Of a stretch of DNA of 64,000 bases, positions 18,449 to 28,008 are shown piece after piece. The translations under genes and the position numbers were made by a program. This DNA is from Gynuella sunshinyii YC6258. GTDB lineage: Bacteria > Pseudomonadota > Gammaproteobacteria > Pseudomonadales > Natronospirillaceae. The DNA lies in the NCBI RefSeq assembly GCF_000940805.1, contig NZ_CP007142.1:1216593-1280592 (forward strand), read 5' to 3'. A model generated the notes under the pieces. The model did not search any database. It was not told the DNA's origin and was given only the letters and a program-made list of their open reading frames with translations. Within the stretch, counting starts at the first letter, position 1; the number at the start of each line of letters is the position of its first letter.

Positions 18449-19642
18449 ATGACAGTACTTAAAAATGTAAAATCGGATCAGGAGGTTCGATTTAAAAACA
18501 AGGAGACCACTTTGGAAGGGCAAGCTTCTGAGCACGCTGGTCAAATGGAAACCGGGGCGATACCTGAACCGCAGAACATGGGCAAGCGTAAACCCAATGT
18601 TGTCATGCCCATTTTAGTCCTGCTGATTCTTGGAGCAGGTGGTTGGTATGGGTATCAATGGTGGACTGAGGGCCGCTTTATGGTTTCTACAGATGATGCC
18701 TATATTCAAGGTGACATTGCCATCATCTCACCTAAGGTGACCGGTTATGTTGATGAGGTCAATGTGAAAGCCAACCAGCGGGTCAAGGCCGGGGATGTGC
18801 TGGTGACTCTGGATAATGGTGATTACCGTATTGCCGCAGAGCAGGTCGATGCCAGTATCGACAGCCAGAACCTGGCGATAAAAAGTATTGATGCCCGAAT
18901 TGTGGGTGCCCGTGCCAGCCTTGAGCAGGCCAAGGCCACCAAACTGGCGTTGCAGGCCAAGGTTCATATTGCCGAGTTAACGGTGCAGCGGGCTTCCCGG
19001 TTACAGGAACAATCCTATTCCACACAATCCTCATTGGATTCCGCTAATGCCAGTCTGGATGAAGTCAAGGCAGAACTGGTCGGTGCCAATGCCAATATCG
19101 AGGCTGCGCAAGCCAATATCTCAGTCCTCACTGCTCAGCGTAATGAAGCTGTAGCGGCTTTGAAATCCCTGCAGCTAAACAAGGAGCAGGCTGAACGCAA
19201 CCTGGCTTTTACCGTGTTAAAGGCTCCCTATGACGGGACGATCGGCAATCTGTCGGTGCAGAAAGGGGATCTGGTTTCGGCTGGAGCCAGTCTGGCCTCC
19301 TTGGTGCCTGCCAATGATCTCTACATTGAAGCCAATTTCAAAGAGACTCAGATTGATCAGATTTCCCCAGGTGAAAAAGTCAAAATTCATGTGGACGCAT
19401 TTGGTTCTCTGGATATCGAAGGCCGTGTGGAATCGTTATCTCCGGCATCTGGCTCGGTGTTTTCTGTCCTGCCGGCTGAAAATGCAACGGGTAATTTTAC
19501 CAAAGTGGTACAGCGCATTCCGGTACGTATTGGAATTCCCACATCAGAACTGGATAAAGGTTATCTGCGTGCTGGCCTGAGTGTGGTTGTGGATATCGAT
19601 ACCCGGACCGCAACGATGGCTTCACTGGTAAATGTTGACTGA
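18449..19642 (+). CDS. HlyD-family membrane fusion protein (EmrA-like)
   Basis: Periplasmic adaptor of a tripartite efflux pump, 397 residues. One N-terminal membrane anchor (residues ~50-70, PILVLLILGAGGWYGY) is followed by a biotinyl-lipoyl half (STDDAYIQGDIAIISPKVTGYV), a long alpha-helical hairpin (~110-220), the second lipoyl half (LKAPYDGTIGNLSVQKGDLVS) and a beta-barrel. STDDAYIQ-D is the EmrA signature. The ATG at 18449 has only a weak ribosome site; a TTG at 18512 preceded by AGGAG would also give a sensible protein. The partner MFS transporter follows after 2 bases. Confidence 0.93.
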   Translation: MTVLKNVKSDQEVRFKNKETTLEGQASEHAGQMETGAIPEPQNMGKRKPNVVMPILVLLILGAGGWYGYQWWTEGRFMVSTDDAYIQGDIAIISPKVTGYVDEVNVKANQRVKAGDVLVTLDNGDYRIAAEQVDASIDSQNLAIKSIDARIVGARASLEQAKATKLALQAKVHIAELTVQRASRLQEQSYSTQSSLDSANASLDEVKAELVGANANIEAAQANISVLTAQRNEAVAALKSLQLNKEQAERNLAFTVLKAPYDGTIGNLSVQKGDLVSAGASLASLVPANDLYIEANFKETQIDQISPGEKVKIHVDAFGSLDIEGRVESLSPASGSVFSVLPAENATGNFTKVVQRIPVRIGIPTSELDKGYLRAGLSVVVDIDTRTATMASLVNVD

Positions 19643-19644
19643 TC

Positions 19645-21222
19645 ATGGCTTCCACTACTGTCACAGTCAGTACTCACCCACCTGGTGAAGAACCGGTTTC
19701 CATGAAAACCATCATCGCCTTCACGGTGATGGTGTTTGGTATGTTCATGGCGATTCTCGACATTCAAGTTGTGTCGGCGTCGTTATCCGAGATTCGAGCA
19801 GGACTGGCAGCCGGTGCTGACGAGATTTCCTGGGTTCAGACTTCGTACCTGATTGCAGAAGTTGTCATGGTGCCGTTGTCTGGTACGTTGGCACGGGTTT
19901 TATCGACCCGGGTTCTGTTTACCGTATCCGCAGCCGGTTTTACGTTATCAAGTGCGTTGTGTGCAACGGCAACCTCTATTGATCAGATGATTATTTACCG
20001 GGCATTTCAGGGGTTTATCGGCGGCGGTATGATCCCTTCCGTATTTGCAGCAGCATTTACTATTTTCCCCCGTTCACACCGCAATACCGTATCTGCCATT
20101 GTCGGCCTGATTGCCACCCTGGCGCCAACGATTGGTCCTACCGTCGGTGGTTATATCAGCCATGTGATGAGCTGGCACTGGTTGTTTCTCATCAATGTGT
20201 TTCCCGGAATTCTGGTGACGTTATTGGCCTGGCAGTACATTGATTTCGACAAGCCTAACTTCAGGTTAATGAAGAAGTTTGATTGGTGGGGTTTGCTGTT
20301 CATGGCCGTTTTTCTGGGTTGTCTCGAATATGTGCTGGAAGAAGGAAACGGTAAGGACTGGTTTGAAGACCCGGAAATTGTCATGTTAACTGCCATTATG
20401 GCACTGGGCGGAATCGCTTTTTTTGTCAGAGTGTTCAGGGCCGAATTTCCGGTGGTGGATTTGCGGGCGTATACCAATTCCAATTTCGCAGTAGGCTCAT
20501 TGTTTACCTTTATGGTGGGGATAGCGCTTTACGGACTAACCTATTTGTACCCATTGTATCTGGCCAGAATTCAGGGATACGACGCTCTGCGAATCGGTGA
20601 GACCATGTTTATTTCCGGTTTGAGCATGTTTTTGATGGCACCGATTGCCGGTCGTTTGGCAGGTGTGGTTGATCTCAGGGTTATGATGGGAATCGGTTTT
20701 GCCTTGTTTGCTGTCAGTACCTATATGATTTCCGGTATTACCGCTGACTGGGGATATGATGAACTGGTCGTGCCGCAGATTCTGCGTGGTATATCGCTGA
20801 TGATGTGCATGGTTCCCATTAATAATATTGCCTTAGGAACCCTGCCACCGGAGAGAATCAATAATGCCTCGGGTCTGTTTAACCTGATGCGTAACCTTGG
20901 AGGTGCGGTCGGTCTTGCCATTATCAATACTGTTTTGACCCAGCGTACGGATTTTCACTACACTCGTCTCAGCGAGTCGATTGATTGGGGAAATCATTCC
21001 GTACAGCGGTGGTTGGGAGCTGTCGGTCATAATTACGATGCTCACGGACTGGATGGTTCGCTGGCTTCACTCAAACAATTGGCGGGGATGGTTACGCAGC
21101 AGTCGTGGCTGATGGCTTTTGCAGATGTGTTTACGCTGCTGGCCTGCGGTTTCGTTCTGTTAATGATTTTGACCGCATTCTTAAAGAAACCCGCGACAGC
21201 CGGTGTGAAGGACGGCCATTAA
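19645..21222 (+). CDS. DHA2-family MFS drug efflux transporter (EmrB/QacA-like)
   Basis: Proton-driven exporter of 525 residues with 14 predicted membrane helices. Family motifs include VSASLSEIRAGL near helix 1, DEISWVQTSYLIAEVVMVPLSG, RAFQGFIGGGMIPS, motif C around GLIATLAPTIGPTVGGYI and WHWLFLINVFPG. It forms an operon with the preceding membrane fusion protein and would expel hydrophobic toxic compounds across both membranes together with an outer-membrane TolC protein, which is not in the window. Expression is presumably controlled by the TetR repressor at 17641. Confidence 0.94.
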   Translation: MASTTVTVSTHPPGEEPVSMKTIIAFTVMVFGMFMAILDIQVVSASLSEIRAGLAAGADEISWVQTSYLIAEVVMVPLSGTLARVLSTRVLFTVSAAGFTLSSALCATATSIDQMIIYRAFQGFIGGGMIPSVFAAAFTIFPRSHRNTVSAIVGLIATLAPTIGPTVGGYISHVMSWHWLFLINVFPGILVTLLAWQYIDFDKPNFRLMKKFDWWGLLFMAVFLGCLEYVLEEGNGKDWFEDPEIVMLTAIMALGGIAFFVRVFRAEFPVVDLRAYTNSNFAVGSLFTFMVGIALYGLTYLYPLYLARIQGYDALRIGETMFISGLSMFLMAPIAGRLAGVVDLRVMMGIGFALFAVSTYMISGITADWGYDELVVPQILRGISLMMCMVPINNIALGTLPPERINNASGLFNLMRNLGGAVGLAIINTVLTQRTDFHYTRLSESIDWGNHSVQRWLGAVGHNYDAHGLDGSLASLKQLAGMVTQQSWLMAFADVFTLLACGFVLLMILTAFLKKPATAGVKDGH

Positions 21223-21266
21223 TCTTATTGTTATGGTTCCTGACTGTCCGGCGGCAATTCTGATCC

Positions 21267-21301
21267 GACAACCAAAAGATTTGTTTCGTCTTTTGGTTGT
21301 C
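21267..21301 (+). terminator. Terminator hairpin after the efflux operon
   Basis: GACAACCAAAAGA and TCTTTTGGTTGTC form a perfect 13-bp stem around a 9-base loop, 44 bases after the MFS stop. The T-run lies within the stem and the following bases are only moderately T-rich. Confidence 0.7.
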
Positions 21302-21520
21302 AGGCTAATTTCTAAATCAGTTATTTTCGTTTGTTAGTTAGCTGGGTGGCTTGAATGCCTGAACAGCAAATGGGAATTTGTTCAAAATCCTGTCTTTTTT
21401 AATGTGTGAGAAATCACAATCATCAGATTCTTCGCTGCTTAAAAATATTTTTTAGTGTTATCAATATTTGTTAAGAGTTCAGACAAAACTGATATAAAAA
21501 ATTTGACAGAGGATATTTTA

Positions 21521-23125
21521 ATGGTCATGAACAAGTATTTCCGGTTGGGCGGATGGTCGCTGGCTGGCATGGGAATGATCTTTTTGGGTGTTGAAGCCGC
21601 GGCATCCTCCCTCGAAGGCTATGCGGCTATGAATGGTGGTACCACCGGTGGAGAGGGAGGTGAAATTGTTCACGTGAGCAGTGGCGCAGGCATTCATGAA
21701 GCCATGTGTAATCGCGCTGCCGATGATACTCCTCTGATTATTTATGTCAGTGGTACGATTAATCATGATAATACGGCAAAATTCAGTGGTAGCTGTGATA
21801 CCACCGATAGTTCAATCCAGTTTAAACGGGTGAGCAATATTTCGCTGATCGGTGAAGGAGATGGCGCGGTATTTGATGAGATTGGTATTCATATTCGGGA
21901 GTCCTCGAATATTATTATCAGAAATATTCATGTCCGTAATGTAAAAAAATCAGGGTCGCCGATTTCCAATGGCGGGGATGCCATCGGTCTGGAAAAAGAT
22001 GTTCATAATATCTGGATCGACCACTGTGAGCTGGAAGCTTCCGGTGGTGAAAAAGACGGTTATGATTCTTTGATAGATATGAAAGCCGGTGTTCAGTATG
22101 TCACCGTTTCCTATAATTACCTGCATCACTCTGGTCGGGGAGGACTGATTGGATCGAGTGACAGTGATAATGAGAATAACTACATCACCTTTCATCACAA
22201 TTGGTATGAGAGTGTAGACTCCCGTATGCCGTTGCTGCGTTATGCCACTGCCCATGCCTACAATAATTACTATCAGCATATTTCCAAATCAGCCATGAAT
22301 CCCCGTATAGGTGGTCGGATAAAAGCTGAAAATAACTACTTCGAAGATGTGAATAATCCGATAGGTACTTTTTATACGACAGATATGGGTTTCTGGGATG
22401 TCAGTGGAAATATATTTGACAATGTCACCTGGAGTCCATCTGAACAGGAGTTTCCAGCAGGTCCGGATATCGTTTCCACCACAACCATTGAAATCCCGTA
22501 CTCATATACGTTGGATGCGGCGAAGTGTGTCAAAGACATTGTCACCTCCCTGGCCGGGGATAACCGTAATCTGGCGGTATCGGCTGGTGACTGCCAAGTG
22601 GATTCCGGTGATGATTCTGACAGTACTGTGACCCCGTCAATTACATTAAGTGCCAAGCTGAATGATAACAATGAGGTGCAGCTAAACTGGGATATTACCG
22701 ATGCCAGTGTGGCTGGGCTGCAGCTTTATCGGGATGTCGATTCAAATCCCGACGGCCGGGAGCGACTTGTTTTGTTATCAGCAGACAGTCGAAGCTATCT
22801 CGATACAACGGTTAGCCCGGGTTTGACTTATTATTATTGGGTCAAGGTCAGCCAGACAGAGCTATCTGATTTTAATTCTGAGGCGGCCAGTGTCACGATC
22901 CCTGCCATATCAGATGATTCTGGTGATGGTCATAATAATGATGGTAACGATAACGGCGATGGATCCTCTGAGGGTAATAACAGCGATACCAACGTACCCG
23001 AAACCGGCAGTTCAGACACACAGACAGATAGTGTTTCTGTCAAAATCAATGGATCAGGCACATTTGGCGGCTTAGGCCTGGGCCTGCTGCTGATGTTTGC
23101 AATGATCAGACGAACCGGTCGTTAA
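21521..23125 (+). CDS. Secreted pectate lyase, PL1 family, with Fn3-like domain and GlyGly-CTERM-like tail
   Basis: Extracellular enzyme of 534 residues that cleaves polygalacturonate by beta-elimination. A signal peptide spans residues 1 to ~28. The PL1 beta-helix (~35-375) shows the vWiDH motif as IWIDHCELE and the catalytic-Arg region as SVDSRMPLLRYATAHAYNN. A fibronectin-III-like domain follows (~380-465), then an Asp/Asn/Gly-rich linker. The end is a short hydrophobic helix plus basic residues (GGLGLGLLLMFAMIRRTGR), resembling GlyGly-CTERM sorting tails processed by rhombosortase. GAGG upstream supports the ATG at 21521. It stands alone, flanked by hairpins. Confidence 0.93.
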   Translation: MVMNKYFRLGGWSLAGMGMIFLGVEAAASSLEGYAAMNGGTTGGEGGEIVHVSSGAGIHEAMCNRAADDTPLIIYVSGTINHDNTAKFSGSCDTTDSSIQFKRVSNISLIGEGDGAVFDEIGIHIRESSNIIIRNIHVRNVKKSGSPISNGGDAIGLEKDVHNIWIDHCELEASGGEKDGYDSLIDMKAGVQYVTVSYNYLHHSGRGGLIGSSDSDNENNYITFHHNWYESVDSRMPLLRYATAHAYNNYYQHISKSAMNPRIGGRIKAENNYFEDVNNPIGTFYTTDMGFWDVSGNIFDNVTWSPSEQEFPAGPDIVSTTTIEIPYSYTLDAAKCVKDIVTSLAGDNRNLAVSAGDCQVDSGDDSDSTVTPSITLSAKLNDNNEVQLNWDITDASVAGLQLYRDVDSNPDGRERLVLLSADSRSYLDTTVSPGLTYYYWVKVSQTELSDFNSEAASVTIPAISDDSGDGHNNDGNDNGDGSSEGNNSDTNVPETGSSDTQTDSVSVKINGSGTFGGLGLGLLLMFAMIRRTGR

Positions 23126-23141
23126 CGGTCTTTCTCTTTAC

Positions 23142-23165
23142 CCCGGTAGGGTGAACCTTACCGGG
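23142..23165 (+). terminator. Hairpin after pectate lyase
   Basis: CCCGGTAGG and CCTTACCGGG pair with one bulged base around GTGAA, 16 bases after the stop codon. It is probably the first of two terminators here. Confidence 0.55.
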
Positions 23166-23203
23166 AGATACTTATTGATCCCCTCGAAATGTCCTATTTC
23201 AAT

Positions 23204-23226
23204 GGCTCTGTAAAGAGCCACTTTTT
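23204..23226 (+). terminator. Rho-independent terminator
   Basis: GGCTCT-GTAA-AGAGCC forms a 6-bp stem immediately followed by ACTTTTT, a classical terminator for the pectate lyase transcript. Confidence 0.75.
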
Positions 23227-23570
23227 AGATGTCAGCATTTAAGTTCCAGTCATACACGACAGCAGTTCCAGCGCGTTTTGAAGTATTGCTATTGCCTCTG
23301 GCTGCTTTCCGCAGAGTAGCGCTGAGCCGTTTTATTTGTACTGGGAAAGAAATAATGAACACCCTTCGTTTCAGACCACCGAAAACATATTCCTATGAGG
23401 TTCGAATGCGGTATTCATGCTTCATTCGGTCTGAAGCAAGGTGTATTCGTTTCAACTATCTTCATTGGTCATTCCGGCTGGATGGCCGATATTTTGTTAG
23501 CTTGTTATTAATGTCCGGGAATACAGGTTGAAGGCAAAATTAACTGTTTAAGAGGGTTTATGGCGGGACA
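23227..23570. other. Gene-free stretch between pectate lyase and glnS
   Basis: No convincing gene. A 58-codon reading frame starting at 23355 with GGGAAAG upstream is rich in Arg, Phe and Tyr and shows no family resemblance, so I do not call it. Confidence 0.4.
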
Positions 23571-23605
23571 GCACAGTTCCGTCATTATGGTTGACGGAAC
23601 TGTGC
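23571..23605 (-). terminator. Terminator hairpin after glnS
   Basis: GCACAGTTCCGTC and GACGGAACTGTGC form a perfect 13-bp stem around a 9-base loop, 17 bases beyond the glnS stop on the minus strand. No strong T-run follows. Confidence 0.65.
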
Positions 23606-23621
23606 CTAAGAGAGGAAAAGA

Positions 23622-25295
23622 TCAGGAGGTTTTGCGTTCCCAAACGTCTTTCAGACCGATGGTCTTGTTCAATACCAGGTGTTCCGGGCTGGAATCGTGT
23701 TGATCAATGCAGAAATAACCTTCACGTTCAAACTGAAAGCAGCTTTCCGGTGGTAATACTTCCAGGCCGGGTTCAACCCAGCAGTTTTCCAGAATTTCGA
23801 GAGAGTGAGGATTCAGGTGTTGCATGAAGTCGTCACTGCCGCGGTCAGGTGTTTCATGATTGAACAGCCGGTCATACACGCGAACCGTGGCTTTAACACC
23901 TTTACTGGCGGATACCCAGTGAATGACGCCCCGAGGTCTTATGTCTTCTGGTGGGTTGGCACCCACCGTACCTTCCACAACACTTGCCCGCAATTCAATA
24001 ATCTCACCCTGATCGTCTTTGATCACTTCTTCTGCCTTGATCACGTAGGCACTGCGCAGTCTTACATAGTCTCCCATGACCAGACGCTTGAATTTTTTGC
24101 GGGAAAGCGAGGTGTCTTCGCTGAAATCTTCCCGGTCGATGTATATTTCCCGGGTAAACGGCAGCGAGCGGTTGCCCATCTCCTCCTTGTTTGGATGTAC
24201 CGGTGCGGTCACCATTTCCAGATGATCTTCGGCAATATTGGTAAACACCACTTTCAGTGGATTGAGGACACACATGGCCCGTGGAGCATTTTCGTTCAGC
24301 TCTTCACGAATGGCGAAATCCAGCATGCCAAGATCGACCACACCATCACTGCGGTTGGTACCGACCATGTCGCAGAAATTCCGTAGAGCTGCTGCCGGGA
24401 TACCGCGTCTGCGCATACCGCTGATGGTCGGCATCCGCGGGTCATTCCAGCCGGATACCACATTTTCGTCCACCAGACGCTTGAGTTTACGTTTACTGGT
24501 GACGGTGTAGTTGACGTTTAACCGTGCAAATTCATACTGCCGGGGTTTGCAGGGTACCGGCAGCTTGTCGAGGAACCATTCATATAATGGACGATGATCT
24601 TCGAACTCCAGGGTACAAATGGAATGGGTGATGCCTTCAAGCGCATCGGACTGACCATGGGTGAAATCATAACTGGGATAAATACACCACTTATCACCGG
24701 TCTGGTGATGGACCACCTTACGGATCCGGTACAGTACCGGGTCGCGCAGGTTCATGTTGGGTGAGGCCATATCGATTTTGGCCCGTAGAGAACAACGGCC
24801 TTCGTCGAAATCACCACGACGCATTTGCTCGAACAACTCAAGGTTTTCTTCGACGCTGCGGTCACGAAACGGACTGTTTTTCCCAGGCTCGGTCAGTGTG
24901 CCCCGATATTCCCTGGCCTGTTCAGCTGTCAGCTCACACACATAGGCATCGCCATTGCGAATCAGGTGCAGAGCATATTCATACAGCGTATCGAAATATG
25001 AAGAGGAATACCTGACTTCACCTGCCCATTGGAAACCCAGCCATTTGATGTCCGCCTGGATGGAATCAATATATTCCTGGCTTTCTTTTTCCGGGTTGGT
25101 GTCATCAAAGCGCAGATTGCACTCACCGTTATACTGCTGTGCCAGGCCAAAATTCAGACAGATGGATTTGGCGTGGCCGATATGCAGATAGCCATTTGGC
25201 TCGGGCGGGAAACGGGTAACGATATGGGTGTGTTTGCCGTTTGCCAGATCTGCATCAATGGCATTGGTTAAAAAATTCGCAGGCTTGTCGCTCAT
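23622..25295 (-). CDS. glnS: Glutaminyl-tRNA synthetase
   Basis: Class I aminoacyl-tRNA synthetase that charges tRNA(Gln) with glutamine; 557 residues, matching E. coli GlnRS (554). The Rossmann catalytic domain shows [17 protein letters not shown] (HIGH motif, residues ~29-45) and the KMSKS equivalent [11 protein letters not shown] (~266-276). [13 protein letters not shown]-like and RIGTNRSDG-like family blocks are present, and the C-terminal beta-barrels bind the anticodon. A single-copy housekeeping gene with no sign of damage. Confidence 0.98.
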   Translation of the reverse strand: MSDKPANFLTNAIDADLANGKHTHIVTRFPPEPNGYLHIGHAKSICLNFGLAQQYNGECNLRFDDTNPEKESQEYIDSIQADIKWLGFQWAGEVRYSSSYFDTLYEYALHLIRNGDAYVCELTAEQAREYRGTLTEPGKNSPFRDRSVEENLELFEQMRRGDFDEGRCSLRAKIDMASPNMNLRDPVLYRIRKVVHHQTGDKWCIYPSYDFTHGQSDALEGITHSICTLEFEDHRPLYEWFLDKLPVPCKPRQYEFARLNVNYTVTSKRKLKRLVDENVVSGWNDPRMPTISGMRRRGIPAAALRNFCDMVGTNRSDGVVDLGMLDFAIREELNENAPRAMCVLNPLKVVFTNIAEDHLEMVTAPVHPNKEEMGNRSLPFTREIYIDREDFSEDTSLSRKKFKRLVMGDYVRLRSAYVIKAEEVIKDDQGEIIELRASVVEGTVGANPPEDIRPRGVIHWVSASKGVKATVRVYDRLFNHETPDRGSDDFMQHLNPHSLEILENCWVEPGLEVLPPESCFQFEREGYFCIDQHDSSPEHLVLNKTIGLKDVWERKTS

Positions 25296-25420
25296 AATCG
25301 GTGTGGAATTCCTGAATGGTCATTAAAAAGTAGCGAAGCTACCAGGCCGTTGGATTATATCTTGCTGCTTCATAAAGTTAAGTAGATGCTTGCTTTATTT
25401 GCAGCCTTAGAGGGTAACAT

Positions 25421-25567
25421 GGAGAGTGATTCGCATGAAAATAACTATGTGTTCCCTGAGCAATTATCCGCGTCGCAATGCAGTGTTAAAAATCCGATCC
25501 CGATGGCTTGGGGCACAGATTTTTGCTTTGCCGTGGCTTGCTCGCCGATATTATTCAAATGTTCTCC
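25421..25567. repeat. Degenerate copy of the 142-bp intergenic repeat
   Basis: The middle (GCGTCGCAATGCAGTGTTAAAAA) and right part (GCTTGCTCGCCGATATTATTCAAATGTTCTCC) resemble the element at 34650-34791, which has GCGCTGCCAATACCGTGTTAAAAA and CGCTCGCCGACGTCATTCAGAAGCGCTC. The ends GGAGA...TTCTCC are weakly inverted. It lies in the 356-base gap between glnS and the DUF4153 gene, where no gene is convincing. Confidence 0.4.
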
Positions 25568-25651
25568 ACATGGTCCCCAACCTTATACCCAAACACCACG
25601 TCTATTCGCAGTTAATCAGGAAAAACCATTAATAAGGACTTTGAGATCGAT

Positions 25652-27361
25652 ATGAATACAGTCACTATTCCACAGCGGACGATTTTGCTGGCCGGACTGC
25701 TCCAGGGCTTGGCTCTGGGGATGTTGGGGGTGCAATTGGACGCACAGTTATGGCCCTTCGAACAACCGGTTTGGCTGTTCCTTCTGTATAGCCTCACACT
25801 CACTATTCCTTGTATGTTGCAGCTGGGTCTGCGAACCGATAATCGCCGGCGAATGTATATCGGCCTGACGGTGGTAGCGGTATTGCTGGCCTGCCTGTCG
25901 ATATATATTGGTCTGCAATTGTTGCCAGTTGGTCAATTGTACGATCATCACATTACATTTAACTTCATCTGCAGTATGACGGTTTTGTGTTTTTTCGGTC
26001 AGAGCTACCTGCAACGTTGGGCCGACAGACAGTCAAACTGCTATGCGCCGTTGTTTCAGTCGGTGTGGCGCAACCTCTTTATTCTGCTGTTAAGTATGTT
26101 GTTTACCCTGATTGTCTGGGTATTGATGATGTTGTGGGCGGAGTTGTTCAAGCTGATCGGCATCGATTTCTTCAGGGAGTTGTTTCGCCGTATATGGTTT
26201 TACAATCCGGTGCTGGCATTGGCATTTGCGGGTGGCATCCTTCTGTTCCGGTCACTGGAATCGCTGTTGGATACACTGGTGTCCTTGTTGCGGGTTTTCA
26301 GTCAGTGGCTGCTGCCATTGCTGGTGATCATGGCTGTGCTGTTTCTGCTGGCCTTGCCGTTTACTGGATTGCAGGCGTTGTGGAATACCGGCAAAGGTAC
26401 TGTGCTGGTGTTATCTCTGCAGGGGGGACTGTTGTTCTTTTTGAACGCGGTCTATCAGTGTGGAGATCGCCGGGTTTATGGTCTCTGGTTACACCGGATC
26501 ATTTATGCGGGGTGTCTGTTGCTACCGGTTTTTTCCCTGATTGCCGCATATGGTTTGTATCTTCGTATCCAGCAATACGGTTTTACCGTTGAGCGTGGCT
26601 GGGCCCTTATGATCTGGGCTTTTCTGGCGAGTCTGGCGCTGTCTTATGGCTGGCAGATTCTACGTCGGTGGGATGCCTGGCCAACGGCAATCGGACGTAC
26701 CAACAGCGCCATTGGCATCCTGCTGATTATCTCGCTGATCCTGTTAAATTCGCCTGTGCTGGATTTTCGTAAGATCAGTGCTAATGATCAGGTTGCCCGA
26801 TATGAGGAAAATCATGACGTGAATGCGATTGATCCATGGTATTTGTTTTACCATCTGGGACGATCCGGTTATCTCGCTGCTGAGCAGCTGAAACAACAAT
26901 ATAAGGATGATGATGCTTTGATTCTGGCGTTGGCAGACAACCAATATCATGGAGGTGGCAGAGAAGTCGATGAAGGTCTTTTACAACAGTCGTTTGAACG
27001 ACAGTTATCTGTATATCCACCGCAGGCTGAGATTCCCGACGGTCTCCTGGAGGCTCTTTATAATGCTCGTGATGAGTGGCGCGGTAATCAGCAAATCGGT
27101 AGGTACCTGTTTATGATTGATCTGAATAATGATCAACAGGCTGATCCGGTTTTTATCGAGGATCATGACTCATGGGCCAGTGCTTCTTTGTGGCAGCAGC
27201 GTGGTATTCAGTGGCAATCCAGAAGGCTGTATATCGAAGGAGAGTGGAGCCTGAAAACGCTGCAGGAGCGTATGAATAATGTTGAACCGCAGGTGATAAC
27301 GCCCACCTGGGATAACCTCAAAATCGATGATCTGGTCATCTGGCTACAGGGCGGATTTTAA
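25652..27361 (+). CDS. DUF4153 family membrane protein
   Basis: A 569-residue inner-membrane protein with about ten to twelve hydrophobic segments in residues 10-370, followed by a soluble C-terminal domain of about 190 residues. The membrane part resembles DUF4153 (VWRNLFILLLSMLFTLIVWVL, then LFKLIGIDFFRELF). The soluble part begins ISANDQVARYEENHDVNAIDPWYLFYHLGRSG, as in other DUF4153 proteins. Function is unknown. It is a single gene with its own terminators. Confidence 0.8.
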   Translation: MNTVTIPQRTILLAGLLQGLALGMLGVQLDAQLWPFEQPVWLFLLYSLTLTIPCMLQLGLRTDNRRRMYIGLTVVAVLLACLSIYIGLQLLPVGQLYDHHITFNFICSMTVLCFFGQSYLQRWADRQSNCYAPLFQSVWRNLFILLLSMLFTLIVWVLMMLWAELFKLIGIDFFRELFRRIWFYNPVLALAFAGGILLFRSLESLLDTLVSLLRVFSQWLLPLLVIMAVLFLLALPFTGLQALWNTGKGTVLVLSLQGGLLFFLNAVYQCGDRRVYGLWLHRIIYAGCLLLPVFSLIAAYGLYLRIQQYGFTVERGWALMIWAFLASLALSYGWQILRRWDAWPTAIGRTNSAIGILLIISLILLNSPVLDFRKISANDQVARYEENHDVNAIDPWYLFYHLGRSGYLAAEQLKQQYKDDDALILALADNQYHGGGREVDEGLLQQSFERQLSVYPPQAEIPDGLLEALYNARDEWRGNQQIGRYLFMIDLNNDQQADPVFIEDHDSWASASLWQQRGIQWQSRRLYIEGEWSLKTLQERMNNVEPQVITPTWDNLKIDDLVIWLQGGF

Positions 27362-27380
27362 GCAGATTGTTTACCCGTTA

Positions 27381-27414
27381 GCCTGATGATTGAAGACTGT
27401 TTCAATCATCAGGC
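27381..27414 (+). terminator. Hairpin after DUF4153 gene
   Basis: GCCTGATGATTGAA and TTCAATCATCAGGC form a perfect 14-bp stem around GACTGT, 19 bases after the stop. Confidence 0.65.
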
Positions 27415-27432
27415 CATCCATCTTCAATTGCA

Positions 27433-27471
27433 TGCATCGATTTTCTCATCGATGCAATTTTTCTTTTTTCA
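27433..27471 (+). terminator. Rho-independent terminator
   Basis: TGCATCGAT-TTTCTC-ATCGATGCA forms a 9-bp stem followed by ATTTTTCTTTTTT, a strong terminator shape. Confidence 0.8.
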
Positions 27472-28008
27472 TAATTTTCAGGTTTTTTTCCTCGAAAACA
27501 TCGCTTGTACGGTACATGTCTTTATCGAAGTGTGCCCCGGTAATGACCTGCAGACTGTTTATTGCTGCGAACTCAGTCACAGGTTTTCGTACATTTTTGA
27601 AAAAAAATAAAAGTATCTTTTTTGCCTTAAAAACAAAAAAATTCTTTTATTTCATTGGCTTACCAGAAATATTTTATGCAAATTCATAAAAAATAAATAG
27701 CGCATTGATGGCGCTCTGAGGCTTGGTCTGATAACGATGCAAAATGGGTTTTTCATCCATTAGTATGAAGGTATTCTTGACAACATTGTGATCACGTATC
27801 GTTTAGCCGCAATACAAGAATAGTCGTTACGGTGGCAGAAAAATTTCCCGGTTTTATAAAACGCCACTGGCACGGTTCATTGTGACCTGAATATATAGGC
27901 GGTCAGTAGTGCGCCTCTGCTCAAAAGCCGGATAAATATCTTTAGCGGCATAACGATTATGTCGGGTTTCAGATTTTGTTAGTCATAATATTCCAAAGGA
28001 TAATCACT
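27472..28008. other. Long AT-rich leader region before the cellulase gene
   Basis: About 540 bases with no convincing gene. It presumably holds the cellulase promoter and regulatory sites, but I could not identify a clear palindrome or promoter. Confidence 0.4.

Noticed and set aside
23229-23531. 100-codon frame (or 58 codons from 23355) between pectate lyase and glnS
   Set aside because: Arg/Phe-rich composition, no conserved motif, begins inside the terminator region; not supported as a gene.
23805-24386. 193-codon plus-strand frame inside glnS
   Set aside because: Antisense to a clearly conserved essential gene; no family pattern.
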